Shown piece by piece: positions 9,539 through 17,778 of a stretch of DNA of 64,000 nt. How positions within the stretch are numbered: position 1 is the first letter of the stretch; every line of letters begins with the position of its first letter. Origin of the DNA: CAVRXQ01 sp963849105 (lineage in GTDB: Bacteria > Actinomycetota > Acidimicrobiia > Acidimicrobiales > Bog-793); assembly GCA_963849105.1 (NCBI GenBank), contig CAWKGD010000001.1:124001-188000 (forward strand), read 5' to 3'. Below the pieces are notes generated by a model. That model did no database searches, was not told where the DNA came from, and was given only the letters and a program-made list of their open reading frames with translations. The position numbers and the translations under genes were made by a program.

Positions 9539-10822
9539 CTATTCCCGCGCATACGGCTTGCCGTCGGCGGCGGGGGGCCGCACGCGGCCGACGAGGCCCG
9601 AGACCACGGCGATCGTGATCACGTACGGCGCCATCGACAAGAAGGGTGCCGGTATCCCGACGTTGAGCACGGCCAGCGCGCTCTGCAAGGACTCTGCGAA
9701 GCCGAACAGGAGCGCCGCTCCGAGCGCGCCGTAGGGGCGCCAGCGCCCGAAGATCATCGCCGCCAGCGCGACGAAGCCGAGCCCTGAGCTGATGTCGGTG
9801 GTGAACTCGCCGATCGAGCCGATCGTGAAGTAGGCGCCGCCGAGGCCACCGAGCATGCCGCCGATGATCACGTTGGAATACCGCCTCCGGATCACGTCCA
9901 GTCCGACCGTCTCCGCCGCCTGCGGGTGCTCGCCGACAGCACGTACCCGCAAGCCCCAGCGTGTCCTGAACAGGCCGACGTTGATGGTGACGAGGAGGAT
10001 CGCAGCCAGGTAGACGAAGAAGTTCTGGTCGAAAAGAACCGGACCGACGATCGGGATCTTCGATAACAGCGGGATCTTCCAGGCCGAGAAGGTGATGCCG
10101 GTGTTGAGGGAGCTCTGGTAGGGCGTCAGCACTTCGTACAGGAGGTAGTTGGTGAGACCGAGCGCAAAGGCGTCGATCACGATGCCAATGATGATCTGGT
10201 CGGCGCCGTAGCGCAGTGCGAGGAAGCCGAGCAGCCAGCCGAGGGCGGCACCGGCGCCGGCGCCGCACAGCGCAGCGAGCCACAGGTCGCCGGTCCAGGA
10301 CCCGATCATCGCCCCCAGGAAGGCGCCAACGAGGAACTGACCCTCGATGGCGACGTTGATGACGCCGGACCGCTCGCAGATCATTCCCGACAGCGAGCCG
10401 TAGATGAGCGGCGTTGCGCCGATGAGGGTCCCGGCCAGCACGCTGACGAAGTTGAGCGTGGCTCCCCGCGCCGCCCAGACGAGGAACGCCCAGAGAAAGA
10501 CGATCGCGCCGAGCGTGAAGATGGCGTACATGCCGCGGCTGCGGCGCCACGTGAAGACCAGTGCCCCGAGGCCGGCGCAGACGATTGCGAGAATGATCGA
10601 GATCCACCGCACGTCCATCGTGATCGGCGCGACGTTGACGGCCGGCGCCTCCGTGAGGATGAAGGTGGTGTGCAGGTTGCCGCCGATGCCGGCTCCCATC
10701 GGCCAGAACATGGTGACTGCCAGCAGCATGAGGAAGACCCCCATGCCGTGCCGGCGGCGGGACGGGACAAATCGGGCCCTGACAGGGGCCAACTCGGCGG
10801 CGGTGACGGCGACCGCGCTCAC
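9539..10822 (-). CDS. ABC nucleoside transporter permease 2 (YufQ/NupQ-like)
   Basis: A 427-residue inner-membrane permease of the BPD_transp_2 type used with Bmp-family binding proteins. It has about ten hydrophobic segments and the conserved run near the C-terminus (IGSIGEFTTDIS, then MIFGRWRPYGAL). The start is the GTG at 10822, chosen because it overlaps the stop of permease 1 as GTGA (10819-10822); the open frame continues much further upstream but that part lies inside the previous gene. Last gene of the bmp operon. The decayed copy at 17.4-17.8 kb is closest to this permease. Confidence 0.9.
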   Translation of the reverse strand: MSAVAVTAAELAPVRARFVPSRRRHGMGVFLMLLAVTMFWPMGAGIGGNLHTTFILTEAPAVNVAPITMDVRWISIILAIVCAGLGALVFTWRRSRGMYAIFTLGAIVFLWAFLVWAARGATLNFVSVLAGTLIGATPLIYGSLSGMICERSGVINVAIEGQFLVGAFLGAMIGSWTGDLWLAALCGAGAGAALGWLLGFLALRYGADQIIIGIVIDAFALGLTNYLLYEVLTPYQSSLNTGITFSAWKIPLLSKIPIVGPVLFDQNFFVYLAAILLVTINVGLFRTRWGLRVRAVGEHPQAAETVGLDVIRRRYSNVIIGGMLGGLGGAYFTIGSIGEFTTDISSGLGFVALAAMIFGRWRPYGALGAALLFGFAESLQSALAVLNVGIPAPFLSMAPYVITIAVVSGLVGRVRPPAADGKPYARE

Positions 10823-12093
10823 GCTGCCCACCCCTTGGTGGCGATGCGGATTTGACCTGCCCGCGCCGCACGCAGCCGGAACACTTCGCGCACAAGAGCC
10901 GGCGTCGCCACCATGAAGACGATCACCGCCTGGATCACCGTCGTGAGGTCGATCGGGATGCCGGTCACCGCCTGCATGTTGCGCCCTCCGGAGATGAGCG
11001 CGGCGAACAGCAACGAGCCGAGGACGATGCCGCCGGGGCTGTTTCGACCCAAAAGCGCCACCGTGATCGCGTTGAAGCCGGTGTTGCCGCCGTAGCCGGT
11101 CGAGAGGAAGAAGTCGGTTCCCGAGAGCGTCGCCATGCCGGCCATCCCGACGAGCGCTCCCGAGATCGTGAGGACGAGGACGGTGATGAGCCGCGCATCC
11201 ATGCCCGCTGTCTTGCCCGCGTCCGGGTTGAGGCCGATCACCCTGAACGAGAAGCCGAGCCGGCTCCTTCGCATCAGCCACCAGATGACGAGTGCCATCG
11301 CGAGAGCGACGATCAACGCAAGGTTCACCCGCAGCGTGCTACCGAAGAGATGGGGCATCTGAGCCGTGGCGGGCATGGTCTTCGAGATCGCGTTCGACTG
11401 CCCCGGCTGTTGGAAAGGGGAGATGACGAGCAGCCAATCGAGCAGGTCGAGGAAGATGTAGTTGAGCATGATGGTCGTGATGACCTCATGGGCGCCGGTC
11501 GTGGCTTTGAGGATGCCGGGGATGAAGCCTGCTACGGCTCCGCCGGCTGCGCCGGCGACGATCACGAGCGGGATGTGGATTCCGATCGGCGCCTTGATCT
11601 CCGTGCCGACCCAGAGGGCGGCGACTGCACCCGCGATCAGCTGCCCCTGACCGCCGATGTTGAACACTCCGGTGGAGAACCCGAGCCCGACGCCGAGCCC
11701 GCCGAGCATGAGCGGGGTGGCGGCGACGAGCGTCTCCGAGATGGGATTGAAGGCTTGCGTGAGACTCTGTGCGTGGGGATTGAAGATCGAGCCCTCGAGC
11801 AGCGCCGAGTAGGCCCCGGCGATCGTCGACCAGCTCTGCCCGAACGCGTGACCGGGATTGCTCCCGATGTGCCCCCACGCGTGAAGCACGACCGGGGTGG
11901 TGCAGATGATCAATAGCGCCCCGACGACGAGGCCGGCAAAGATCGCGCAGACGGTGACCACGAGCACGTTGGCCTCGCTGAGCCGGCGCAAAAGGTCAAC
12001 GGCCCGCGAGCGCCGCTTCGCCCCGCCCGACGGCTCCGGCTCGGAAGACGCGACCGACTGATCGAGGTCGACGGTCCCCGTGTCGCTGCTCAT
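10819..12093 (-). CDS. ABC nucleoside transporter permease 1 (YufP/NupP-like)
   Basis: A 424-residue permease of the branched-chain/ribose/nucleoside class. A hydrophilic N-terminal 35 residues is followed by about nine hydrophobic segments, with the family stretch ETLVAATPLMLGGLGVGLGF in the first third and GAHEVITTIMLNYIF in the middle. It overlaps the ATPase gene by ATGA at its start (12090-12093) and permease 2 at its end. With permease 2 it would form the membrane channel for purine nucleosides. Confidence 0.92.
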   Translation of the reverse strand: MSSDTGTVDLDQSVASSEPEPSGGAKRRSRAVDLLRRLSEANVLVVTVCAIFAGLVVGALLIICTTPVVLHAWGHIGSNPGHAFGQSWSTIAGAYSALLEGSIFNPHAQSLTQAFNPISETLVAATPLMLGGLGVGLGFSTGVFNIGGQGQLIAGAVAALWVGTEIKAPIGIHIPLVIVAGAAGGAVAGFIPGILKATTGAHEVITTIMLNYIFLDLLDWLLVISPFQQPGQSNAISKTMPATAQMPHLFGSTLRVNLALIVALAMALVIWWLMRRSRLGFSFRVIGLNPDAGKTAGMDARLITVLVLTISGALVGMAGMATLSGTDFFLSTGYGGNTGFNAITVALLGRNSPGGIVLGSLLFAALISGGRNMQAVTGIPIDLTTVIQAVIVFMVATPALVREVFRLRAARAGQIRIATKGWAA

Positions 12094-13655
12094 GAGCCCT
12101 CGCCTTCCGCTCCGGCGGTGGCGGCAGACGCTGCGCCGGAGTCGTCAGCCGGCGCCTCAGCGATGCCGGCCATCATCAGGCCGATCCGCTCCCGACTGGC
12201 GCTCGGATCGACGACGCCCATGATCTGACCCCTGTACATGACGGCGATGCGGTCGCCGAGGGCGAGCACCTCGTCGAGCTCGGACGAGATGATGAGCACC
12301 GCCGTGCCCTGGTCGCGCTCGGAGACGATCCGCTTGTGGACGTACTCGATCGAGCCGACGTCGAGGCCACGCGTCGGTTGCGACGCCACGACCAACTTGA
12401 CCGGCTTGCCGAGCTCCCGCGCGACCACGACCTTTTGCTGGTTGCCGCCCGAGAGCGACGAGACGGGTTCGTCGACCGAGCCGGCGCGGATGTCGAACTC
12501 CCGCACGCGCCGTTCCGCGTTCTCCTTGACAACGCCGAGATGCCGCGATGCCCGACCGGCGTAGGGGGGATCTCCGTAGACGTCGAGCACGAGGTTGTCC
12601 GCCAGCCGCATCGGGAGCACGAGGGCGTCCTTCTGCCGGTCCTCGGGCACGTAGGCCAGGCCTGCGTGGAGGCGCTGGCGTGGCGTGGCGTGCGTCAGAT
12701 CCTGCCCGGCGACGACGATGCTGCCGCGCAGCGTGCGGCGCAGGCCCATTACCGCCTCCACCAGCTCTGTCTGGCCGTTCCCCTGCACGCCAGCCAGCGC
12801 CACGATCTCGCCGGCGCGCACCTCGAGGTCGACGCCGTTGACGGCGATCAGATCGCGGTCATCGGCGACGGTGAGATCCTTCAGCTGCAACTCGACCTCG
12901 CCCGGAACGGCCGGGCCCTTCGTCACCGTGAGCTCGACGGAGCGACCGACCATCATCGAGGCGAGCTCCTCCTCGCTCGACTCGGCGGGAGTGGTGGTGC
13001 CGACGACCTTGCCGAGCCGCATCACCGTCACTTTGTCGGAGACCTCCAGCACCTCTTTGAGCTTGTGGCTGATGAACAGGATCGAGCGTCCCGAGGCTGC
13101 GAGCGAGCGCATGATGCGGAAGAGAGCCTCAGTCTCCTGCGGCGTCAGCACCGACGTCGGCTCGTCGAGGATCAGCATCTGGGCGTCGCGATCGAGGGCC
13201 TTCAGGATCTCGACTCGTTGCTGCACACCAACCGGAAGTTCCTCGACGACCGCCTCCGGGTCCACCTCGAGGCCGTACTCCTCGGACAGGCGGCGGATTT
13301 TCGCGTCGGCTTTGCGGCGGTCGTAGAAGACCCTGGCCTTCGTCGGCTCGAACCCGAGCGCGACGTTCTCGGCCGCGGTGAACACATTCACCAACATGAA
13401 ATGCTGGTGGACCATGCCGATCCCGGCGCGCACGGCGTCGCCCGGGTCGGAGATCCTGACCGGTTCGCCGCCGATGCGGATCTCCCCGGAGTCCGGCCGC
13501 AGCAGGCCAAAGAGAACGTTCATCAGCGTCGTCTTGCCGGCGCCGTTCTCGCCGAGGAGGCCGTGGATCTCGCCTTGTTCGACGGTCAAGTTCACCTCGT
13601 CATTCGCGACGAGCTGGCCGAAGCGCTTGGTGATGTCGACGAGTTCGAGCTTCAT
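12090..13655 (-). CDS. ABC nucleoside transporter ATP-binding protein (YufO/NupO-like)
   Basis: A 521-residue double ATPase. The first half has Walker A GENGAGKTT at about residue 36 and a degenerate signature (LPVGVQQRVEI) before Walker B LILDEPTS. The second half has an altered P-loop (GVQGNGQTEL) with a good signature LSGGNQQK and VASQPTRGLDVG. This asymmetry is normal for the RbsA/YufO class, in which one site is weak. It powers the two permeases encoded directly downstream and overlaps the first by 4 bases. A strong hairpin lies between its start and the bmp gene. Confidence 0.93.
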   Translation of the reverse strand: MKLELVDITKRFGQLVANDEVNLTVEQGEIHGLLGENGAGKTTLMNVLFGLLRPDSGEIRIGGEPVRISDPGDAVRAGIGMVHQHFMLVNVFTAAENVALGFEPTKARVFYDRRKADAKIRRLSEEYGLEVDPEAVVEELPVGVQQRVEILKALDRDAQMLILDEPTSVLTPQETEALFRIMRSLAASGRSILFISHKLKEVLEVSDKVTVMRLGKVVGTTTPAESSEEELASMMVGRSVELTVTKGPAVPGEVELQLKDLTVADDRDLIAVNGVDLEVRAGEIVALAGVQGNGQTELVEAVMGLRRTLRGSIVVAGQDLTHATPRQRLHAGLAYVPEDRQKDALVLPMRLADNLVLDVYGDPPYAGRASRHLGVVKENAERRVREFDIRAGSVDEPVSSLSGGNQQKVVVARELGKPVKLVVASQPTRGLDVGSIEYVHKRIVSERDQGTAVLIISSELDEVLALGDRIAVMYRGQIMGVVDPSASRERIGLMMAGIAEAPADDSGAASAATAGAEGEGS

Positions 13656-13679
13656 CGGCTGCCTGCTGGCTCCACGCGA

Positions 13680-13712
13680 GGAACCGGGCCGGTCGCCGAC
13701 CAGCCCGGTTCC
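13680..13712 (-). terminator. Strong hairpin between the bmp gene and the ABC ATPase gene
   Basis: GGAACCGGGC and GCCCGGTTCC form a perfect 10 bp stem, with a further 4 bp (GGTC/GACC) after one mismatch and a 3-base loop. No T-run follows. In binding-protein-dependent transporter operons such a hairpin usually lowers expression of the membrane genes relative to the binding protein, by partial termination or by protecting the upstream message. Confidence 0.6.
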
Positions 13713-13798
13713 GTCGCCTCACTGCAGCCGTACCGGACCCGCTGGGCCATTGGCGGCAGAGTGGTCCGCTAGCGGTTCTGTGTCAGCTCAGTGGTTGG

Positions 13799-15052
13799 TC
13801 ACCCCGAGCAGACGGAGGAAAGAGACGAGGCGGGCGTTGCCGCCTTGGCCGGGTAGCTGCACGGATTCACCGAGATCTTGCCGCTCTCGATGCCTGACGT
13901 GATGGTGCTCAGCTGCGACTTCAAACTCGCTGTGATCTTGCTGGCGAACTGGTGGTACGGGGAAAGGACGGCGCCGCCGTTCTTGAGGTTGCCGGTGTAG
14001 AAACCGCCCTTGAAGGTGCCGTGGACCGCCGCCAGCACGGCGGTCTCGACCGAGGGCACGATGCCCTTCGTGACGCTCGTGATGAAGTACTTGCAGCCGC
14101 TCGGGTCCGAGACGCAGCCGTCGGTGTCCACCCACTCCATCGCGACCGAGCCCGGGCTGGTTGTGTCAGCTGACTGGATCGCCGCCACGGCGCCGAGGCC
14201 GACGCCGCCGGCCACCGAGAAGATCACGCTCGCGCCTTCGCCGATCAGGGTCTGGGTGTCGGTCTTGCCGAGGCCGGTGTCGGTGAAGTTGTCGGTAAAC
14301 AGCCCGGTGCCGGTGTAGCTGACGGAGGTCCGGCCCTTGGAGGTCGGGTACCAGCCGTACACCTTCACCGACTTGTGATTCAGCTCGTCGTAGTAGCGCA
14401 CACCCGCCACCCAGCCGTCCATGTAGATGGTGACGGTCGGGATGTTCTGGCCGCCGAACTCGCCGACGGCGCCGTTAGCTGCGATCGAGTTCGACTTGGC
14501 CAACGCGGCGGCGATGTAGCCGCCGAGGAAGGCGTCCTGGTTCGTCTCGTAGGCGAGGTTGTCGATGTTCTTCAGGGCCGTTTCAGAGGAGCTGAATCCG
14601 GGGCAACCCTTCCCAGTTCCGCCCGGGCAGTCGACGATCGCGAAGTCGACCGTCGGGTGCGCCTTGGCGGCGGTCTGGGTGGCGGCGGCCATGTCGTAAC
14701 CGACGGTGATGATGATGCCGCAACGCTCGCTCAGGAAGGAGTCGATGTTCGGCGTGTAGTCGCTCGTCGAGGTCGACGAGAGGAACTTGGGCACGATGTT
14801 GTGGTCGACGGCCTCTGCGGCCTTCAACCCTTGGTAGGCGGAGGCGTTGAACGACCGGTCATTGATGCCGCCCGTGTCGGTCACTTCACAGGCGAGGAAC
14901 TGCTTCCCGCTCTTGGCCGTTCGAGCTGTCAGCGCGGCCCTGGTGGGCGTGGCGGAGGCAACATTCGAACCGTAAGCGACGAGCGCCAACCCGGCCATCA
15001 TCGCTATCCCGATGCTGCTTGCTGCCCTCCACTTGATTCTGGTGGCTTTCAT
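13799..15052 (-). CDS. Bmp-family nucleoside-binding protein 1
   Basis: A 417-residue extracytoplasmic binding protein of the BMP/Med family (TmpC/PnrA-like), which bind purine nucleosides. Signature segments are ACEVTDTGGINDRSFN near residue 55, ETNQDAFLGGYIAA, TIYMDGWVAGVRYYDEL and VDTDGCVSDPSGC. It has a signal peptide, but the lipobox cysteine is gone: the hydrophobic core ends LALVAYGSN, where Tyr27 (TAC) stands in the Cys position (TGC). As read it would be secreted or held in another way rather than lipid-anchored. First gene of the ABC operon; a GGAAGGGAG-like site sits 13 bases before the ATG. Confidence 0.92.
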   Translation of the reverse strand: MKATRIKWRAASSIGIAMMAGLALVAYGSNVASATPTRAALTARTAKSGKQFLACEVTDTGGINDRSFNASAYQGLKAAEAVDHNIVPKFLSSTSTSDYTPNIDSFLSERCGIIITVGYDMAAATQTAAKAHPTVDFAIVDCPGGTGKGCPGFSSSETALKNIDNLAYETNQDAFLGGYIAAALAKSNSIAANGAVGEFGGQNIPTVTIYMDGWVAGVRYYDELNHKSVKVYGWYPTSKGRTSVSYTGTGLFTDNFTDTGLGKTDTQTLIGEGASVIFSVAGGVGLGAVAAIQSADTTSPGSVAMEWVDTDGCVSDPSGCKYFITSVTKGIVPSVETAVLAAVHGTFKGGFYTGNLKNGGAVLSPYHQFASKITASLKSQLSTITSGIESGKISVNPCSYPAKAATPASSLSSVCSG

Positions 15053-15177
15053 GTCTCAGCGGCTCCCTTCCGATGGACATTGAGGAATTTGATGGAACGT
15101 CGTTGGCAAGAAACGGCGTTGCCTGTTCGTAACGTAGTGCCAACCCGGGTCCGGTGGCTGGAGAAAAATTTCTTTCA

Positions 15178-15191
15178 GGCCCTTTTGGGCC
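15178..15191 (-). terminator. Weak hairpin downstream of the 15.3 kb unknown gene
   Basis: GGCCC-TTTT-GGGCC, 5 bp stem with a 4-base loop; read on the minus strand a TTTTT run follows about 10 bases later. It could end the unknown gene before the bmp operon promoter. The remaining 15053-15324 shows nothing else I can name and presumably holds the bmp promoter. Confidence 0.3.
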
Positions 15192-15324
15192 GGTCGAACC
15201 GATGCACCGATCGGGTGCAACACGGTCTTGATTTCCGAGCGCCTTCATGTCGCGAATCCGATGGCCAGTCTTCTGGATCAGCACCTCTTCAAGTTGGCGC
15301 TCAGCGAACTCGCGGGCGTTTCTC

Positions 15325-16029
15325 TCAACCGCTGGACCCGCCCTCTCCGGCGGGCAGGAACGGCAGGTCGACGTCGGCGAGGCGCACGAGCGCTGAGGCG
15401 ACCCAACGCCCGAGCGGGGCGATCGCCGCGTCGAGGCGGTCGGGCTCTTCGAGGTACGCCTCGTTGAGTTTGAAGTTGCCGTGGTAGGGAAGCTCGAGCG
15501 CGTACGACGGTGGCGCGTCGCTGTCTTCGGTGCGCTCTTCCACGCTCAGCGCGTCGCGGGCGAGCGGGGCCGTGCCGACGATCGGCGCGTCGTCGCCGAC
15601 AGCCGAAAGGACGAGGGCTTTGTCCGGCGTGGCGGCGAGGCGCTGCAGGCGCAGCGTCACCTCGATCGAGACCTCGGGCGGGAGCGGCAGCGGCTCGCCG
15701 ATCGACCAGGACCGGTAGGCGCTCTGGCTCCAGGTCGGCCACTCGAGAGCGAGGTCGGCGCGCACCCGAGGGGGACGCCCTTCGCCGGGCAGCGAGTATG
15801 ACGTCTCGAAGCTCACGTCGCCCAGAAAGACATCGACCTGAAATCTCTCCTCGACGGCCTGCTGTTCGAGGAGGGCGCCTTCGAGCGCGTCCCGCATTGC
15901 CGCGATCACGTCTAAGAGGATGTGATCGACCACGAGGTCAGAGGCTATCTGTGGTACCGCGCGGCGGCCCTTGAATGACCCGCGCGGCCGGCGTTTGTCA
16001 CGGCCAAGGGCCGAGGTGCCTGGTGACAT
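15325..16029 (-). CDS. Protein of unknown function, 234 residues
   Basis: I do not recognise this protein. It is soluble, rich in Ala, Leu and acidic residues, with no signal peptide, no cysteine and no membrane segment. Residues 30-65 look helical, and the middle (70-150) alternates in a beta-like way. It is probably real: codon use fits the neighbours, and the ATG at 16029 has a TACCGT -10 box exactly 8 bases upstream, the same leaderless layout as many genes here. It is divergent from bmp2 across 149 bases and lies upstream of the bmp1 operon in the same direction. A link to nucleoside uptake is only a guess. Confidence 0.65.
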   Translation of the reverse strand: MSPGTSALGRDKRRPRGSFKGRRAVPQIASDLVVDHILLDVIAAMRDALEGALLEQQAVEERFQVDVFLGDVSFETSYSLPGEGRPPRVRADLALEWPTWSQSAYRSWSIGEPLPLPPEVSIEVTLRLQRLAATPDKALVLSAVGDDAPIVGTAPLARDALSVEERTEDSDAPPSYALELPYHGNFKLNEAYLEEPDRLDAAIAPLGRWVASALVRLADVDLPFLPAGEGGSSG

Positions 16030-16037
16030 TTCGGACG

Positions 16038-16043
16038 ACGGTA
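16038..16043 (-). promoter_or_regulatory. -10 box of a leaderless promoter for the 15.3 kb unknown gene
   Basis: TACCGT on the minus strand, 8 bases before the ATG at 16029, no Shine-Dalgarno. Confidence 0.45.
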
Positions 16044-16178
16044 GTAACGTGCTCGTAGCAATTCTGAGTGCGGCTCGGAATCAGCGGCGTGGCGCGTCGG
16101 GCGTCGAGTTGGACCTTCAGCCCCGGGCCAGCGGATCGCGGCCGGTGCGCGTGACGTTGATCCATTTCAAGGAGGGCA

Positions 16179-17357
16179 ATGGATTCAATGAACCGGCGGG
16201 CTCCGTGGGTTGCGAGACGAACCCGGCGGTGGTCCTCGGTGCGGACGATCCTCGCCTTCTCGGCGCTGGCACTCACCGTGAGCACCGTCTCGGTCGGCAG
16301 CGCTTCGGGCTCTCGTCGTGCGAATCGGACGACCGATACGACGCGAACTCACTACAAGAGCGGCTTCTTCGCCTGTGAGGTCACCGACACCGCCGGCATC
16401 AACGACCGTTCGTTCAACGCGTCGGCGTGGGCCGGACTGCAGAGCGCGCAGTCAGTCGACCCGTCGATGAAGATCGAAAATCTGCAGTCGGCCTCGGATC
16501 GCGACTACGCGCCAAATATTCAGACCTTCATCGGGCGCCACTGCGGCATCATCGTCACCGTCGGTTCCCTGATGGAAAAGGCGACCCAGCAAGCCGCGAA
16601 GAAATATCCGATGCAAGATTTCGCGATCGTGGACTATGCATACAGGCCGACCCTGTCGAACGTTTTTGCGCTCTCGTACGAGACGAACCAGGACGCGTTC
16701 TTGGCCGGTTTCCTGGCCGCGGCGATGAGCAAGACCGCCGCTGTTGGCACCTTCGGAGGTGAGAACACCCCGTCTGTCACCATCTACATGGATGGCTGGG
16801 TCGCCGGTGTCCGCTACTTCGACAAGATCCACCACAAACGAGTCGTCGCTTTGGGCTGGACTCCCGACCCGAGACGCGCGAAGAGCAGCCTCGCCGGCTC
16901 GGGCCTCTTCACCGGGTCGTACACGAACCAGGCGGACGGGCGCACCGACGCGCTGTCACTGATCCAGCAGGGCGCGGGCGTCATCTTTCCGGTCGCCGGT
17001 TCAGTCGGCGGTGTCGGGGCCGCCGAATCGGTGGAGCAGAACAAGGGAGTGACGATGGAGTGGGTCGACACCGACGGATGCGTCTCTCACCCGTCCTTCT
17101 GCCCGCTCTTCCTGACGAGCGTCACGCAGGGCATCGTTGCCTCGGTGTCGCAGGCAGTGCTGCTCGCCGCTTCGGGCAACTTCAAGGGCGGCACCTACAT
17201 CGGCACGCTCGCGAACCACGGCGTTTCACTTTCTCCGTACCACGACTATGCGCAGGTGATCCCGGCGTCGGTGCGGAAGGAACTCCAGACCCTTAAACAA
17301 GGAATCATCGCGGGGAAGATTTCGGTCGATCCGAACTCGTACCCGGCGGTCAGCTAG
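16179..17357 (+). CDS. Bmp-family nucleoside-binding protein 2
   Basis: A 392-residue paralogue of the protein at 13799-15052: FFACEVTDTAGINDRSFN, ETNQDAFLAGFLAA, TIYMDGWVAGVRYFD and VDTDGCVSHPSFC match it almost word for word. It has a signal peptide (hydrophobic core about 25-40) but no lipobox cysteine. AAGGAGG at 16169-16175 is the ribosome-binding site; the ATG at 16179 is only 3 bases away and an in-frame ATG at 16188 is 12 bases away, so the true start could be either. It faces away from the bmp1 operon and is followed by a terminator-like hairpin and then by remains of a permease gene, so it has lost its own transporter and may share the intact one. Confidence 0.9.
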   Translation: MDSMNRRAPWVARRTRRWSSVRTILAFSALALTVSTVSVGSASGSRRANRTTDTTRTHYKSGFFACEVTDTAGINDRSFNASAWAGLQSAQSVDPSMKIENLQSASDRDYAPNIQTFIGRHCGIIVTVGSLMEKATQQAAKKYPMQDFAIVDYAYRPTLSNVFALSYETNQDAFLAGFLAAAMSKTAAVGTFGGENTPSVTIYMDGWVAGVRYFDKIHHKRVVALGWTPDPRRAKSSLAGSGLFTGSYTNQADGRTDALSLIQQGAGVIFPVAGSVGGVGAAESVEQNKGVTMEWVDTDGCVSHPSFCPLFLTSVTQGIVASVSQAVLLAASGNFKGGTYIGTLANHGVSLSPYHDYAQVIPASVRKELQTLKQGIIAGKISVDPNSYPAVS

Positions 17358-17371
17358 CGATTCTGGGGGGC

Positions 17372-17407
17372 GCGCCCCGGGTCCGGCTTGCGCCGGGCTC
17401 GGGGCGC
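17372..17407 (+). terminator. GC-rich terminator-like hairpin after bmp2
   Basis: Two 16-base arms (17372-17387 and 17392-17407) pair around a TTGC loop with only two G-U type pairs. It starts 14 bases after the bmp2 stop. No T-run, which is common for high-GC actinobacterial terminators. Confidence 0.6.
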
Positions 17408-17423
17408 GAGCGCCGCATCGCAC

Positions 17424-17757
17424 GCGTTATCGAACGTGATCCTCGGCGGCGCGGTCGCGGGGATCGGCGGGGCGGCCTTCGCGATCGGCTCGATCGGCGA
17501 GTTCTCGGCCGAGATGACGGCCGGTCTCGGCTACATCGTTCTCGCCGCGATGATCTTCGAGCGTTGGCGACCGCACGGCGGACTGCTCTCCGCGTCGTCG
17601 TTCCGGTTCGCGAGCCCGCCACAGCGACCTCACCATGTTGAACGTGCTGATCAACTCCAACCTCTTGGCGATGGCGCCGTAGGCCACCGCGATCGCCTTC
17701 GTCTCGGGGTTGATCGGGCGGGTGCGTCCCCCCGCCTACGACGGCGAGCCCTACCGT
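17424..17757 (+). pseudogene. Remnant of a nucleoside ABC permease (3' end only)
   Basis: Frame 0 from 17424 reads SNVILGGAVAGIGGAAFAIG, then EFSAEM and MIFERWRPHGGLLS, matching the C-terminal part of the intact permease 2 (SNVIIGGMLGGLGG, then MIFGRWRPYGAL). After about 17605 the match moves to another frame: LTMLNVLIN, then an in-frame TAG at 17680-17682 where the intact gene has a Tyr codon, then AFVSGLIGRVRPPAYDGEPY, matching VVSGLVGRVRPPAADGKPY. So one frameshift and one nonsense codon, with the first three quarters of the gene missing. Same strand as bmp2. It is what is left of a second bmp-type transporter operon. Confidence 0.85.
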
Positions 17758-17778
17758 CCGCGGTGGCGCGGATTCGGA

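Noticed and set aside
10823..11281. Upstream extension of the permease 2 frame
   Set aside because: It lies inside permease 1 and lacks hydrophobic segments; the GTG at 10822 overlaps the upstream stop.
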